Positions 56,907 through 64,000 of a stretch of DNA of 64,000 nucleotides are shown piece by piece (the stretch's first letter is position 1; every line of letters begins with the position of its first letter). Position numbers and translations under genes: made by a program. The notes under the pieces are model-generated. The model was not told the origin of the DNA and did not search any database. It saw only the letters and a list, made by a program, of their open reading frames with translations. The stretch covers positions 5,293,007 to 5,357,006 of the forward strand of contig AP018180.1 of the NCBI GenBank assembly GCA_002368155.1, given 5' to 3'. This DNA comes from Nostoc carneum NIES-2107. Its GTDB lineage: Bacteria; Cyanobacteriota; Cyanobacteriia; Cyanobacteriales; Nostocaceae.

Positions 56907-57551
56907 ATGTCATATGCAAATCGAGTAGGCGACCAAGTAATTCCACCGGAACAAGTGGTCACTGGTAGATCTGCTGAATATCACGATCTGGTGCGTTGGG
57001 GGCCAATTATCTCTGGTGTGTTAGTTGCCTTAGTTACACAATTGATTTTAAGTGCATTGTTTGGTGCGATCGGTGCTGGAAACGTTGCAGGTTCAGGCGC
57101 ACCAAGAACTATTGCGCCTAATGTTGCGAGTAATGTGGGTCTTTGGTCAACTATCGGTTTGTTGATTTCTTTATTTACTGGTGGTTGGGTGACAACTCGT
57201 GCTTGTGGCCCAATGAACCGTAATACAGCGTTGCTTAATGGTGCAATTCTTTGGGCAACTACTTTAGCACTGAGTTCTTGGTTGTTGGCAAGTGGGGTAT
57301 CGGGTGCTTTTGGTGTTGCGGCTTCTAATGCAGCAGCAGTTCTCAACCAAACCCAACAATCGATTAACAATGTGCCACAAAATATTCCTAACGTAACTGC
57401 AGAACAAGCTCGTGATATTGCTGCGGCTACTTCAAGGGGCTTGTGGTGGTTTGTTTTTGGTTCTTTGTTAGGTTTGTTAGCTTCACTAATTGGCGCTGTT
57501 GCTGGTGCGCGCAAACCTCGAGCTACCACTTACACCACTGAGGTTAGATAA
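56907..57551 (+). CDS. Integral membrane protein of unknown function
   Basis: 214 residues. A hydrophilic N-terminus (about 30 residues) leads to membrane segments at about 30-55, 72-92, 105-130 and 178-200. Between the third and fourth lies a Gln/Asn-rich loop (LNQTQQSINNVPQNIPNVTAEQARD). The start of the first span (LVRWGPIISGVLVALVTQLILSALFGAIG) recalls a family of small, Gly-rich bacterial membrane proteins, but I cannot name a function. A strong intrinsic terminator follows. Confidence 0.65.
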   Translation: MSYANRVGDQVIPPEQVVTGRSAEYHDLVRWGPIISGVLVALVTQLILSALFGAIGAGNVAGSGAPRTIAPNVASNVGLWSTIGLLISLFTGGWVTTRACGPMNRNTALLNGAILWATTLALSSWLLASGVSGAFGVAASNAAAVLNQTQQSINNVPQNIPNVTAEQARDIAAATSRGLWWFVFGSLLGLLASLIGAVAGARKPRATTYTTEVR

Positions 57552-57585
57552 GAAGGCTCGTAAATAATACTAGATTGATTGTTAT

Positions 57586-57610
57586 AGCGCCTTTTTTAAG
57601 GTGCTTTTTG
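57586..57610 (+). terminator. Intrinsic terminator
   Basis: Stem AGCGCCTT / AAGGTGCT (one G-T pair) with a TTTT loop, followed by TTTTG, 35 bases after the membrane protein stop. Confidence 0.75.
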
Positions 57611-57794
57611 ATGGTTAACTTTGATTTGCCATTTGTTGTTATCACGGTGAATGAAGCTTAACCATTAAATTTGTAGGGATGATTCTAAAGAATTTCCAGA
57701 CCAGATTGTCTTTAGCGATCGCTCTAACTTTCTATAGGCCTAGCTATGGCACAATAAAGAACGGTAATAAGAAAAATATTGATAAGGTAATTTA

Positions 57795-58919
57795 GTGAGT
57801 CCTACTGCTCAAACCACAGCGAGTACGCGACGTGTGGTATTTCCGTTTACAGCTATTGTTGGTCAGGAAGAAATGAAACTGGCCCTGCTGCTGAACGTGA
57901 TTGACCCCAAAATTGGTGGTGTGATGATTATGGGCGATCGCGGTACTGGTAAATCCACAACTATCCGGGCCCTGGCCGATCTGCTACCAGAAATCTCTGT
58001 TGTTGCTAATGACCCCTTCAACAGTGACCCCCAAGACCCCGACTTGATGAGCGATGAAGTCCGCCAAATGCTAGAACAAGGGGTAGAAATCCCCACAGTT
58101 CCTAAAAAAGTGCAGATGGTAGATTTACCTTTAGGCGCTACAGAAGACCGGGTTTGCGGTACCATCGACATTGAAAAAGCTTTGTCTGAAGGTGTGAAAG
58201 CCTTTGAACCAGGACTTTTAGCCAAAGCTAACCGGGGTATTCTCTATGTGGATGAAGTAAACTTACTAGATGACCACCTAGTAGACGTATTGCTGGACTC
58301 CGCTGCTAGTGGTTGGAACACTGTCGAACGGGAAGGTATTTCTATCCGCCACCCAGCCAGGTTTGTACTTGTCGGTTCTGGTAACCCTGAAGAAGGTGAA
58401 CTGCGTCCTCAACTTCTTGACCGCTTTGGGATGCACGCAGAAATCCACACAGTGAAAGAACCAGCTTTGCGGGTGCAAATCGTAGAGCAAAGGTCAGAAT
58501 TTGACCAAAATCCCCCAGGGTTTCTTGATAAGTACCAATCCGAACAAGAAGCACTACAACAGAAAATTGTCAATGCTCAAAACTTGTTACCCCAAGTTAC
58601 CAGCGACTATGATTTGCGGGTGAAAATTTCGGAAATTTGTTCGGAACTCGATGTTGACGGCTTGCGAGGCGATATTGTAACCAATCGCGCCGCCAAAGCT
58701 TTAACCGCATTAGAAGGACGTACCGAAGTTACAGTTGATGACATCCGTCGTGTAATTACTTTATGTCTGCGTCATAGACTACGGAAAGACCCCTTAGAAT
58801 CTATTGATTCTGGCTACAAAGTGGAAAAAGCTTTTGCGAGAGTGTTTGGTGTGGAACTTCCAGAAAGTGATGCAGCACAAAAGAACGGTACTGGTCAAAA
58901 GTTAGGGGCGAGGAGTTAA
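57795..58919 (+). CDS. chlI: Magnesium chelatase ATPase subunit I
   Basis: 374 residues from a GTG at 57795. ChlI is an AAA+ ATPase that, with ChlD and ChlH, inserts Mg2+ into protoporphyrin IX, the first committed step of chlorophyll synthesis. Walker [10 protein letters not shown] (47-55), Walker [15 protein letters not shown], the sensor [19 protein letters not shown] and the C-terminal helical lid ([25 protein letters not shown]) are all intact. A HIP1 octamer (GCGATCGC) lies inside the Walker A region. It is monocistronic. Confidence 0.97.
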   Translation: MSPTAQTTASTRRVVFPFTAIVGQEEMKLALLLNVIDPKIGGVMIMGDRGTGKSTTIRALADLLPEISVVANDPFNSDPQDPDLMSDEVRQMLEQGVEIPTVPKKVQMVDLPLGATEDRVCGTIDIEKALSEGVKAFEPGLLAKANRGILYVDEVNLLDDHLVDVLLDSAASGWNTVEREGISIRHPARFVLVGSGNPEEGELRPQLLDRFGMHAEIHTVKEPALRVQIVEQRSEFDQNPPGFLDKYQSEQEALQQKIVNAQNLLPQVTSDYDLRVKISEICSELDVDGLRGDIVTNRAAKALTALEGRTEVTVDDIRRVITLCLRHRLRKDPLESIDSGYKVEKAFARVFGVELPESDAAQKNGTGQKLGARS

Positions 58920-58934
58920 AGTCAAAAGTCGTAG

Positions 58935-58954
58935 AGACGCGATTAATCGCATCT
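58935..58954. repeat. Dispersed palindrome, copy 2
   Basis: AGACGCGATTAATCGCATCT, one mismatch from the perfect copy at 28663-28682. Confidence 0.75.
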
Positions 58955-59097
58955 GTACAAAAGTCAAAAGTCAAAAGGCAAAAGGTTTGTATATTAAGGC
59001 TTTTGGCTCGTTGAAATGGTTACTCTGTTGAGGCTGTATTGTACAAGAAGGGTGTCGCTAAATCAACATAGACACCTGATCAGCTTTCCGCAGAGTA

Positions 59098-59113
59098 GCC
59101 CGCCTCTGCGGGC
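59098..59113. repeat. Short GC-rich hairpin
   Basis: GCCCGC-CTCT-GCGGGC, a perfect 6-bp stem with a four-base loop, 179 bases beyond chlI. It is followed by AAGAAAAG, so a terminator is not convincing. Confidence 0.5.
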
Positions 59114-59172
59114 AAGAAAAGTTTAATTATGTAAGTCTAAACTTACAGCCTGTAAGCATTTCTCACAACTTC

Positions 59173-59271
59173 TACTAAATCAAATAATGTTTGCGACACA
59201 TCAATATATTCTAGAGGGCACGGCAGTGCCATGCCCCTACAATCTGTCGCATTCTTTTTTCAAATTGGTAT
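59173..59271 (-). mobile_element. MITE-like dispersed element, copy 3
   Basis: About 99 bp, inverted relative to copies 1 and 2. One end reads TACTAAATCAAATAATG and the other CAAATTGGTAT. The frame of the next gene is open through the element, producing a chimeric upstream extension that is not used here. Confidence 0.75.
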
Positions 59272-59318
59272 TAGAACTCAGTACTCAGCACTTCATTAAA
59301 ACTCTGCACTCAAAAGCT

Positions 59319-59618
59319 ATGAGATTTTGGCATTTTTGGTTAAACAGCTTTATTGTATCCAGCCAATACAACCCACCCCGGTTTGTAGAGTTATTAATGT
59401 TAATGCTAGCGATCGCAATGCTAGGGATGGCGACTATTTTGCCAGAAAGTCCACCTTATTTAGTGCTGGGTTTGAGTTTGGTAGTTGGGGCATCGATTTC
59501 TATTTTAGTCAGAGAAGCGATCGCTCCCTCACCTCAAAGCAAAATTACCCAATTCACAGCATTACTCTTGCTCTTAATTAGCCTCTATGGTTTTGCTGAC
59601 TTGCTGCAAACATTTTGA
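59319..59618 (+). CDS. Small membrane protein of unknown function
   Basis: 99 residues from the ATG at 59319. The frame is open back to 59187, but that extension is translated MITE-like DNA. Hydrophobic segments at about 25-38, 43-60 and 78-95 suggest three membrane spans; the N-terminus (MRFWHFWLNSFIVSSQYNPPRFVE) is partly aromatic. I cannot name the family. Its own upstream signals may have been altered by the inserted element 48 bases before the start. Confidence 0.55.
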   Translation: MRFWHFWLNSFIVSSQYNPPRFVELLMLMLAIAMLGMATILPESPPYLVLGLSLVVGASISILVREAIAPSPQSKITQFTALLLLLISLYGFADLLQTF

Positions 59619-59747
59619 TTAGGTTGGCAAAATTTAAAAATAATTGGCTAAGGTTGTTATTTGTCCTTAGTTATTTGTCATTTGTCATTTGGTGTTTGTC
59701 AGAGGGAACAGGAAATAATTAGGACTTACGTAAAAGTCATGGAATTA

Positions 59748-59825
59748 CGTCATTACGAGCGAAGCAACGTAATCGTCTGATATTCTGGGATTGCTTCCCT
59801 ACACTGCGTTCCGGTCGCAATGACA
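59748..59825. repeat. Dispersed palindromic element (GTCATTrCGAGCG type)
   Basis: About 78 bp starting CGTCATTACGAGCGAAGCAA and ending CGGTCGCAATGACA, with an inner copy of GATTGCTTCCCT. Imperfect terminal inverted repeats. The family is widespread in bacterial intergenic DNA. Confidence 0.7.
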
Positions 59826-60050
59826 AATTTTGTTTGCGTAAATTCCTGATAATTTTGAATTGTTTGTTTTCCCCAGCTAATACAGCAATAGGGAACATTG
59901 TTTGTTGAGTGCATAGTCTACTTACCGGAAACTAAACCGTTGGAAATAAACCAAACTAGGTTACGAAACGTCAAGAGGTTTGAAACACTTACCAATAACT
60001 AATGACCAATGACAAATGACTAATGACCAACTATCTTTAATTACACCGCT

Positions 60051-60083
60051 CTCTTTAGCTTTAACTTCAAGAAAGCTAAAGAG
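60051..60083 (+). promoter_or_regulatory. Perfect 12-bp hairpin upstream of kinase gene
   Basis: CTCTTTAGCTTT / AAAGCTAAAGAG with a nine-base loop, ending 37 bases before the GTG start. It may be an operator, an attenuator-type hairpin or the terminator of something upstream. Confidence 0.5.
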
Positions 60084-60120
60084 ACGCTAAAATCAATTCA
60101 GCCTTTGTATTGTAGCGGTT

Positions 60121-61851
60121 GTGTCCCACATCACGCAGAGTACGGTTCACTGCATAAATCCTGATTGTCAACGCCCTTATCCCCAACCTTGGGGAAACAA
60201 ATTTTGCAATAGCTGTGGCGCACCGCTACAGTTGTTAGATCGCTATGTGCCAATTCAGCCTTTAGGATCGGGAGGATTTGCCCAAATTTACACAGTTTGG
60301 GATGTTAAAACTCAAACAGAAAAGGTGCTGAAGGTATTAGTAGAAAATTCCGCTAAGGCGCTGGATTTGTTTAGACAAGAAGCTTCAGTTTTAATTAATT
60401 TACGGCATCCGGGAGTACCAAGAGTAGATGCTGATGGGTATTTCCTCATAAATTTGACTAGTCCCCAACAACACCAACTACCTTGTTTGGTGATGGAAAA
60501 AATTAATGGGCAGACTTTAGAAGATATCCGCAAAAACTATGCTCAAGGCTGTCCAGAAGAGATGGTGTTGAACTGGTTTACGCAAGCTGTGGAAATTTTG
60601 CAAGAATTGCACAAACGCCAGATTATTCACCGGGACATCAAGCCTTCTAATTTGATGCTACGCAACTCTTTGTCAAATTTACCTGTTAAAAATCAGCTGG
60701 TGTTAATTGACTTTGGAGGAGCAAAACAATTTAGAGATTCTCAGCCGCGTTATCAATCAAGTTCAACTCGCTTATTTTCTTCGGGTTACAGTCCCCCAGA
60801 ACAAGTGAGTGGTGGGAACGTGGGGCCGAGTGCTGATTTTTATGCCTTGGGTAGAACAATGATTGAGTTACTCACAGGCAAATATCCGCCAGAATTAGAA
60901 GATTTGCAAACTGGGACTTTGCAATGGCGGAATCGGGTGAATATTAACCCCAAATTTGCAGATTTGTTGGATGAGATGGTGCAGGAGGATGTGCGATCGC
61001 GTCCCGCAAATGCAAATATCATTAAAAAAAGATTGACACAGCTTTCTTCTATCTCGCTACAACAGCAGTTATCTTCTTTACTCCAAAATACTAGTCAGCA
61101 GGCATCAACTAGGCTGACTCTACTCACCCAATCCCTAGAAAGAGCAGTAGGGAAATTTACTAAAGCTGTAAGTAAAACTACGCTCTTAATTATCAAGGCG
61201 ATCGCACAATTTTTGCTCGCTTGTATCATCACAATCTGGGCGATGATGCTAACGGGAATGGGTGCAGCTGTAGGAGCGATCGCAGGTTTCTTTTTAGCCT
61301 ACCGTACAGTGTTAGGCGATCGCGTGGCGCAATTTATCTTTCTGCAAGTACCTGGCTTATTTCCCGAAAATCAAACTGTATTAGCATCAGAAGTGCTGAT
61401 TTTTGCAGCCGCAGGTTTAGGTACTGCATGGGGACTGACTCTAGCTGGTGGTTTTGCCCAACGCAGGCGATTTTTGGTGGTGTCGTTGATGGGTACAATC
61501 AGCTATGGTTTAGGCTGGTTAGCGTTGCAATTAACCATCCCTAGAAACAGCAATGAAGGCTTGGTAGTTTCAATTGTGTTTGCAATCTTCCTACTCACAT
61601 TGAGTTTAGGGCTTCGCAGTCATCGCATAGTCTATGCTGTCATTGCATCTTTGGGAACTGCACTAATTTTTGCGGCTTTAATTCGCTTAGAGTTACTACC
61701 AACTATCTTCCAATTTTCCAGTCCACCCCGATGGCCAGAATTATTACCACCAATGATTTATTTTGCGTTTGAGGGCATTTTTCTCAGTTTTTGGCTAGGC
61801 GTGAGTTATTACCTCATCGTCCCTGGGTTGCGCTTGTTAGGTTGGCGTTAG
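60121..61851 (+). CDS. Membrane Ser/Thr protein kinase with N-terminal zinc ribbon
   Basis: 576 residues from a GTG at 60121. A zinc ribbon (Cys11, Cys16, Cys29, Cys32) precedes a Pkn2/Hanks-type kinase domain at about 41-305: glycine loop LGSGGFAQIY (48-57), Lys in KVLKVLV, catalytic loop HRDIKPSN (170-177), metal loop DFGG (197-200) and SGYSPPEQ. The C-terminal ~220 residues hold about six hydrophobic segments, so the kinase is membrane-bound with its catalytic part probably in the cytoplasm. All catalytic residues are present. It would phosphorylate proteins in response to an unknown membrane signal. Confidence 0.9.
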   Translation: MSHITQSTVHCINPDCQRPYPQPWGNKFCNSCGAPLQLLDRYVPIQPLGSGGFAQIYTVWDVKTQTEKVLKVLVENSAKALDLFRQEASVLINLRHPGVPRVDADGYFLINLTSPQQHQLPCLVMEKINGQTLEDIRKNYAQGCPEEMVLNWFTQAVEILQELHKRQIIHRDIKPSNLMLRNSLSNLPVKNQLVLIDFGGAKQFRDSQPRYQSSSTRLFSSGYSPPEQVSGGNVGPSADFYALGRTMIELLTGKYPPELEDLQTGTLQWRNRVNINPKFADLLDEMVQEDVRSRPANANIIKKRLTQLSSISLQQQLSSLLQNTSQQASTRLTLLTQSLERAVGKFTKAVSKTTLLIIKAIAQFLLACIITIWAMMLTGMGAAVGAIAGFFLAYRTVLGDRVAQFIFLQVPGLFPENQTVLASEVLIFAAAGLGTAWGLTLAGGFAQRRRFLVVSLMGTISYGLGWLALQLTIPRNSNEGLVVSIVFAIFLLTLSLGLRSHRIVYAVIASLGTALIFAALIRLELLPTIFQFSSPPRWPELLPPMIYFAFEGIFLSFWLGVSYYLIVPGLRLLGWR

Positions 61852-61948
61852 GGATTTTCAACTAAAAAAATATCTTATCGCTGTGTAGGCAAAAGGAGCA
61901 GAGGAAAAAAATTCTGATTTCTTTTTCACCCTCAAAATTTGGATATTT

Positions 61949-62049
61949 ATACCAAATCCAATAATGTTTGCGACACATCAATATATTCTAGAGGGCAGGG
62001 CATTGCCCGTGCCCCTACAATCTGTCGCATTCTTTTTTCAAATTGGTAT
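61949..62049 (-). mobile_element. MITE-like dispersed element, copy 4
   Basis: About 101 bp, ATACCAAATCCAATAATG ... CAAATTGGTAT, inverted relative to copies 1 and 2. Its ends match the 59173-59271 copy over most of their length. Confidence 0.75.
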
Positions 62050-62166
62050 TATTTTTTAGAGTTCCCTGTATAGAGGATTATGTAGCAATACAGTTCAGTT
62101 AAGAAAATTAATTGACAACAAAACCCAAAAACTAGTTATTCAACAAAAAACTCAACAATAATTTTG

Positions 62167-62225
62167 GAGGGGGTTTGGGGGACGCAACCATCACCCAATC
62201 GGGGGTTTGGGGGAGAATCCCCCAA
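62167..62225. repeat. G-rich repeat and hairpin
   Basis: Two GGGGGTTTGGGGG words 34 bases apart (four G5 runs) followed by a perfect hairpin TTGGGGGA-GAA-TCCCCCAA at 62207-62225. Could form a G-quadruplex or terminate transcripts from the neighbouring genes. Confidence 0.55.
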
Positions 62226-62275
62226 TTGAGCTAGCTTTTACACAACTGACAAATCAATAAAATTTTGCCTTGATA

Positions 62276-64000
62276 TTAAACGTCAACCGTAGGTTCTAAT
62301 AACTGAACCGTGGCTGATGGCGCTGCTACTTTAACTGACTGTTTTTTACTAAAACTCAGTCCAGCTTCACCTTTATCAATAAAAATCGTGTCTCCAGGAA
62401 TAAAGGTATTTTCCAGTAGCTTGGTAGCAATGGGGTTTTCGACTTCACGCCTAATTGCCCGTTTTAGGGGACGTGCGCCATAAACTGGGTCATAACCTGT
62501 TTCTACAAGGTAGTCACAAGCCTCTGCCGAGATGTCAAAAGAGATTTTTTGCTCTTTAAGGAGATTTTCGACGCGTTTGAGTTGAATGCGAATGATATGG
62601 CGCATTTCTGAGCGACTGAGGGTGTGGAAGATAATAATGTCATCCACACGGTTAATAAATTCGGGGCGGAAGTGCGATCGCAAAGCTTCGGTTACCCGAT
62701 TTTGCATCATTTCATACTTGGAGTCGTCACCAGAGACATCAAGGATATGTTCGCTACCGATGTTACTGGTCATGACGATTACGGTGTTGCGGAAATCCAC
62801 TGTTCTACCTTGAGAATCAGTAATTCTCCCGTCGTCCAAGACTTGCAACAAAATATTGAAGACATCGGGGTGGGCTTTTTCCACTTCATCCAGCAGCACC
62901 ACTGAGTAAGGATGACGACGCACGACTTCGGAAAGCTGACCGCCTTCTTCATAGCCTACATACCCTGGAGGCGCACCCACCAACCGAGAAACAGAGTGTT
63001 TCTCCATATACTCGGACATATCCAGGCGTACCAAAGCATCATCAGAATCAAAGAGAAACTGTGCTAAAGCGCGGGCTAGTTCAGTTTTACCTACCCCTGT
63101 CGGCCCCATGAACAAAAATGAACCGATAGGACGACCCGGGTCTTTCATCCCCGCCCTAGCACTACGAATGGCGGCGGCGACGGCGGCGACAGCTTCTTGC
63201 TGACCGATAACGCGTTGATGTAAATGATGCTCTAATTGCAGCAATTTCTGCCTTTCCGATGCCATGAGGCGATTTACGGGGATTCCTGTCCATTTAGCGA
63301 CGATTTCCGCAATATCTGCCTCTGTTACTTGTTCACGCAGTAGTGTGGAACCTGTGCTTTGAATTTTTAACAGTTGCGCTTCTTTAGCTTCGCGATCACG
63401 CTGCACTCCCTCTAATTTGCCATACTTCAATTGAGCGGCTTTGTTGAGGTCATAGTCACGTTCGGCTTGCTCAATTTGCACTCGCAAAGCGTCTTCTTCT
63501 TTCTTTAAAGCACTAATCGCTTCTAATATCTGCTTTTCACCTTGCCATTGGTCGTTAAATTTTTGCTGCTTGGCTGTCAAGGTGGTAATTTCTTGCTCAA
63601 TACGCTGCAAACGTTCTTTGGTTTGCGCCGTACCTTTATCTTCCCCAGCTAATGACAGCTTTTCCATTTCTAGCTGCATTAAGCGGCGGTCAATGGTTTC
63701 CAGTTCTGCGGGTTTGGAGGTAATCTCCATTTTCAGCTGGGCTGCAGCTTCATCTACTAAGTCAATGGCTTTATCTGGTAAAAAGCGGTCAGAAATGTAA
63801 CGCGCTGACAACGTTGCGGCGGCTACAAGTGCGGAATCGGAAATTTTGACGTTGTGATGAACTTCGTAACGTTCTTTTAGCCCCCGCAGAATAGAAATAG
63901 TATTTTCAACGCTGGGCTGATCGACAAATACCTGCTGAAAGCGGCGTTCTAAAGCTGCGTCTTTCTCAATGTGCTTGCGGAACTCATCTAAAGTTGTCGC
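62276..64000 (-). CDS. clpB: ClpB disaggregase, C-terminal part (5' end beyond window)
   Basis: 575 codons visible, open to the right edge. ClpB is an Hsp100 AAA+ ring that extracts proteins from aggregates with DnaK. Visible parts: the end of nucleotide domain 1 (ATTLDEFRKHIEKDAALERRFQQVFV), the middle coiled-coil domain (roughly MEKLSLAGEDKGTAQTKERL to KLEGVQRDREAKEAQLL), and domain 2 with Walker A GPTGVGKTELA, Walker B VVLLDEVEKAH and sensor residues in TSNIGSEH. The middle domain distinguishes it from ClpC. No ClpP-binding IGL/F loop was noticed. The tail is about 30 residues beyond GEAGLSF, typical of cyanobacterial ClpB. Confidence 0.95.
   Translation of the reverse strand, partial: ATTLDEFRKHIEKDAALERRFQQVFVDQPSVENTISILRGLKERYEVHHNVKISDSALVAAATLSARYISDRFLPDKAIDLVDEAAAQLKMEITSKPAELETIDRRLMQLEMEKLSLAGEDKGTAQTKERLQRIEQEITTLTAKQQKFNDQWQGEKQILEAISALKKEEDALRVQIEQAERDYDLNKAAQLKYGKLEGVQRDREAKEAQLLKIQSTGSTLLREQVTEADIAEIVAKWTGIPVNRLMASERQKLLQLEHHLHQRVIGQQEAVAAVAAAIRSARAGMKDPGRPIGSFLFMGPTGVGKTELARALAQFLFDSDDALVRLDMSEYMEKHSVSRLVGAPPGYVGYEEGGQLSEVVRRHPYSVVLLDEVEKAHPDVFNILLQVLDDGRITDSQGRTVDFRNTVIVMTSNIGSEHILDVSGDDSKYEMMQNRVTEALRSHFRPEFINRVDDIIIFHTLSRSEMRHIIRIQLKRVENLLKEQKISFDISAEACDYLVETGYDPVYGARPLKRAIRREVENPIATKLLENTFIPGDTIFIDKGEAGLSFSKKQSVKVAAPSATVQLLEPTVDV

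Larger units (their letters stand above)
58920..59318. other. Intergenic region with repeats
   Basis: 399 bases: a near-perfect palindrome at 58935-58954, AAAAGTC-type words, a GCCCGC-CTCT-GCGGGC hairpin at 59098-59113 and the MITE-like copy at 59173-59271. No gene. Confidence 0.6.
59619..60120. other. Intergenic region with dispersed elements and hairpin
   Basis: 502 bases: an inverted-repeat element at 59748-59825, AATGACC/AATGACA heptamers at about 59998-60030 and a 12-bp perfect hairpin at 60051-60083 just before the kinase gene. No gene. Confidence 0.6.
61852..62275. other. Intergenic region between convergent genes
   Basis: 424 bases with the MITE-like copy at 61949-62049, the GTAGCAATACAGTTCAGT word at 62082-62099 and a G-rich block at 62167-62225. 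No gene. Confidence 0.6.

Noticed and set aside
1-64000. tRNA, rRNA, cas, transposase, integrase or retron reverse-transcriptase genes
   Set aside because: None recognised on either strand. The palindrome cluster near 49.5 kb suggested a retron or group II intron RNA, but no reverse transcriptase is present.

Overview
The window comes from a filamentous, very probably heterocyst-forming cyanobacterium (Nostoc/Calothrix-like). Supporting signs are ntcA, chlI (Mg-chelatase), a cyanobacterial DUF751/Ycf33 protein, LL-diaminopimelate aminotransferase (dapL), a PCP-reductase-like small protein, many copies of the HIP1 octamer GCGATCGC, and abundant heptanucleotide short tandem repeats (units such as GGGGATT or GGGCATG) between genes. 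No rRNA or tRNA gene was recognised.

Layout. 1-9.9 kb: two tandem DUF3131 paralogues, the first cut by the window edge, a STAS-domain regulator, a pentapeptide-repeat protein, an SGNH hydrolase, two small unknown genes, dapL and a secreted ankyrin protein. 10.07-11.27 kb: a 17-repeat CRISPR array, probably read on the minus strand, with no cas gene in the window. 11.6-20 kb: an M23 peptidase, a HicA/HicB toxin-antitoxin pair behind a perfect inverted repeat, dnaJ-dnaK, an M28 peptidase and a bestrophin-like channel. 20-27.7 kb: small conserved cyanobacterial proteins, rbfA, an adenine methylase facing a PD-(D/E)XK nuclease, a GTPase with a membrane-active tail and a repeat-damaged gene. 27.9-44.6 kb: mostly core genes (tpiA, folP, SPFH protein, DUF1400 hydrolase, SLBB export protein, ABC ATPase, hisB, fabI, ntcA, DUF3084, YqgF-like, pnp, GNAT).

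44.9-54.1 kb is the most interesting region. A SNF2-family helicase and a SWIM zinc-finger protein, which are usually neighbours, are separated by a caspase-like protease and a STAND (NB-ARC-like) NTPase with TPRs. The protease ends with, and the NTPase begins with, the same ~40-residue module (27 of 40 positions identical by my alignment). That is the architecture expected of a two-component death-effector/sensor system. Between the two genes lie a cluster of nested palindromes and six 42-bp tandem repeats. A Trypco1-like protein, a family linked to such conflict systems, follows 0.6 kb after the SWIM gene.

54.2-64 kb: a PCP-reductase-like protein, a secreted TPR protein, a YbjQ-family protein, membrane proteins, chlI, a membrane-anchored Ser/Thr kinase with an N-terminal zinc ribbon, and the 3' part of clpB.

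Dispersed non-coding elements are frequent: four copies of a ~100-bp MITE-like element, several families of short perfect palindromes, and heptamer repeats, one of which has been absorbed in frame into the SNF2 helicase and another of which appears to have damaged a small gene.
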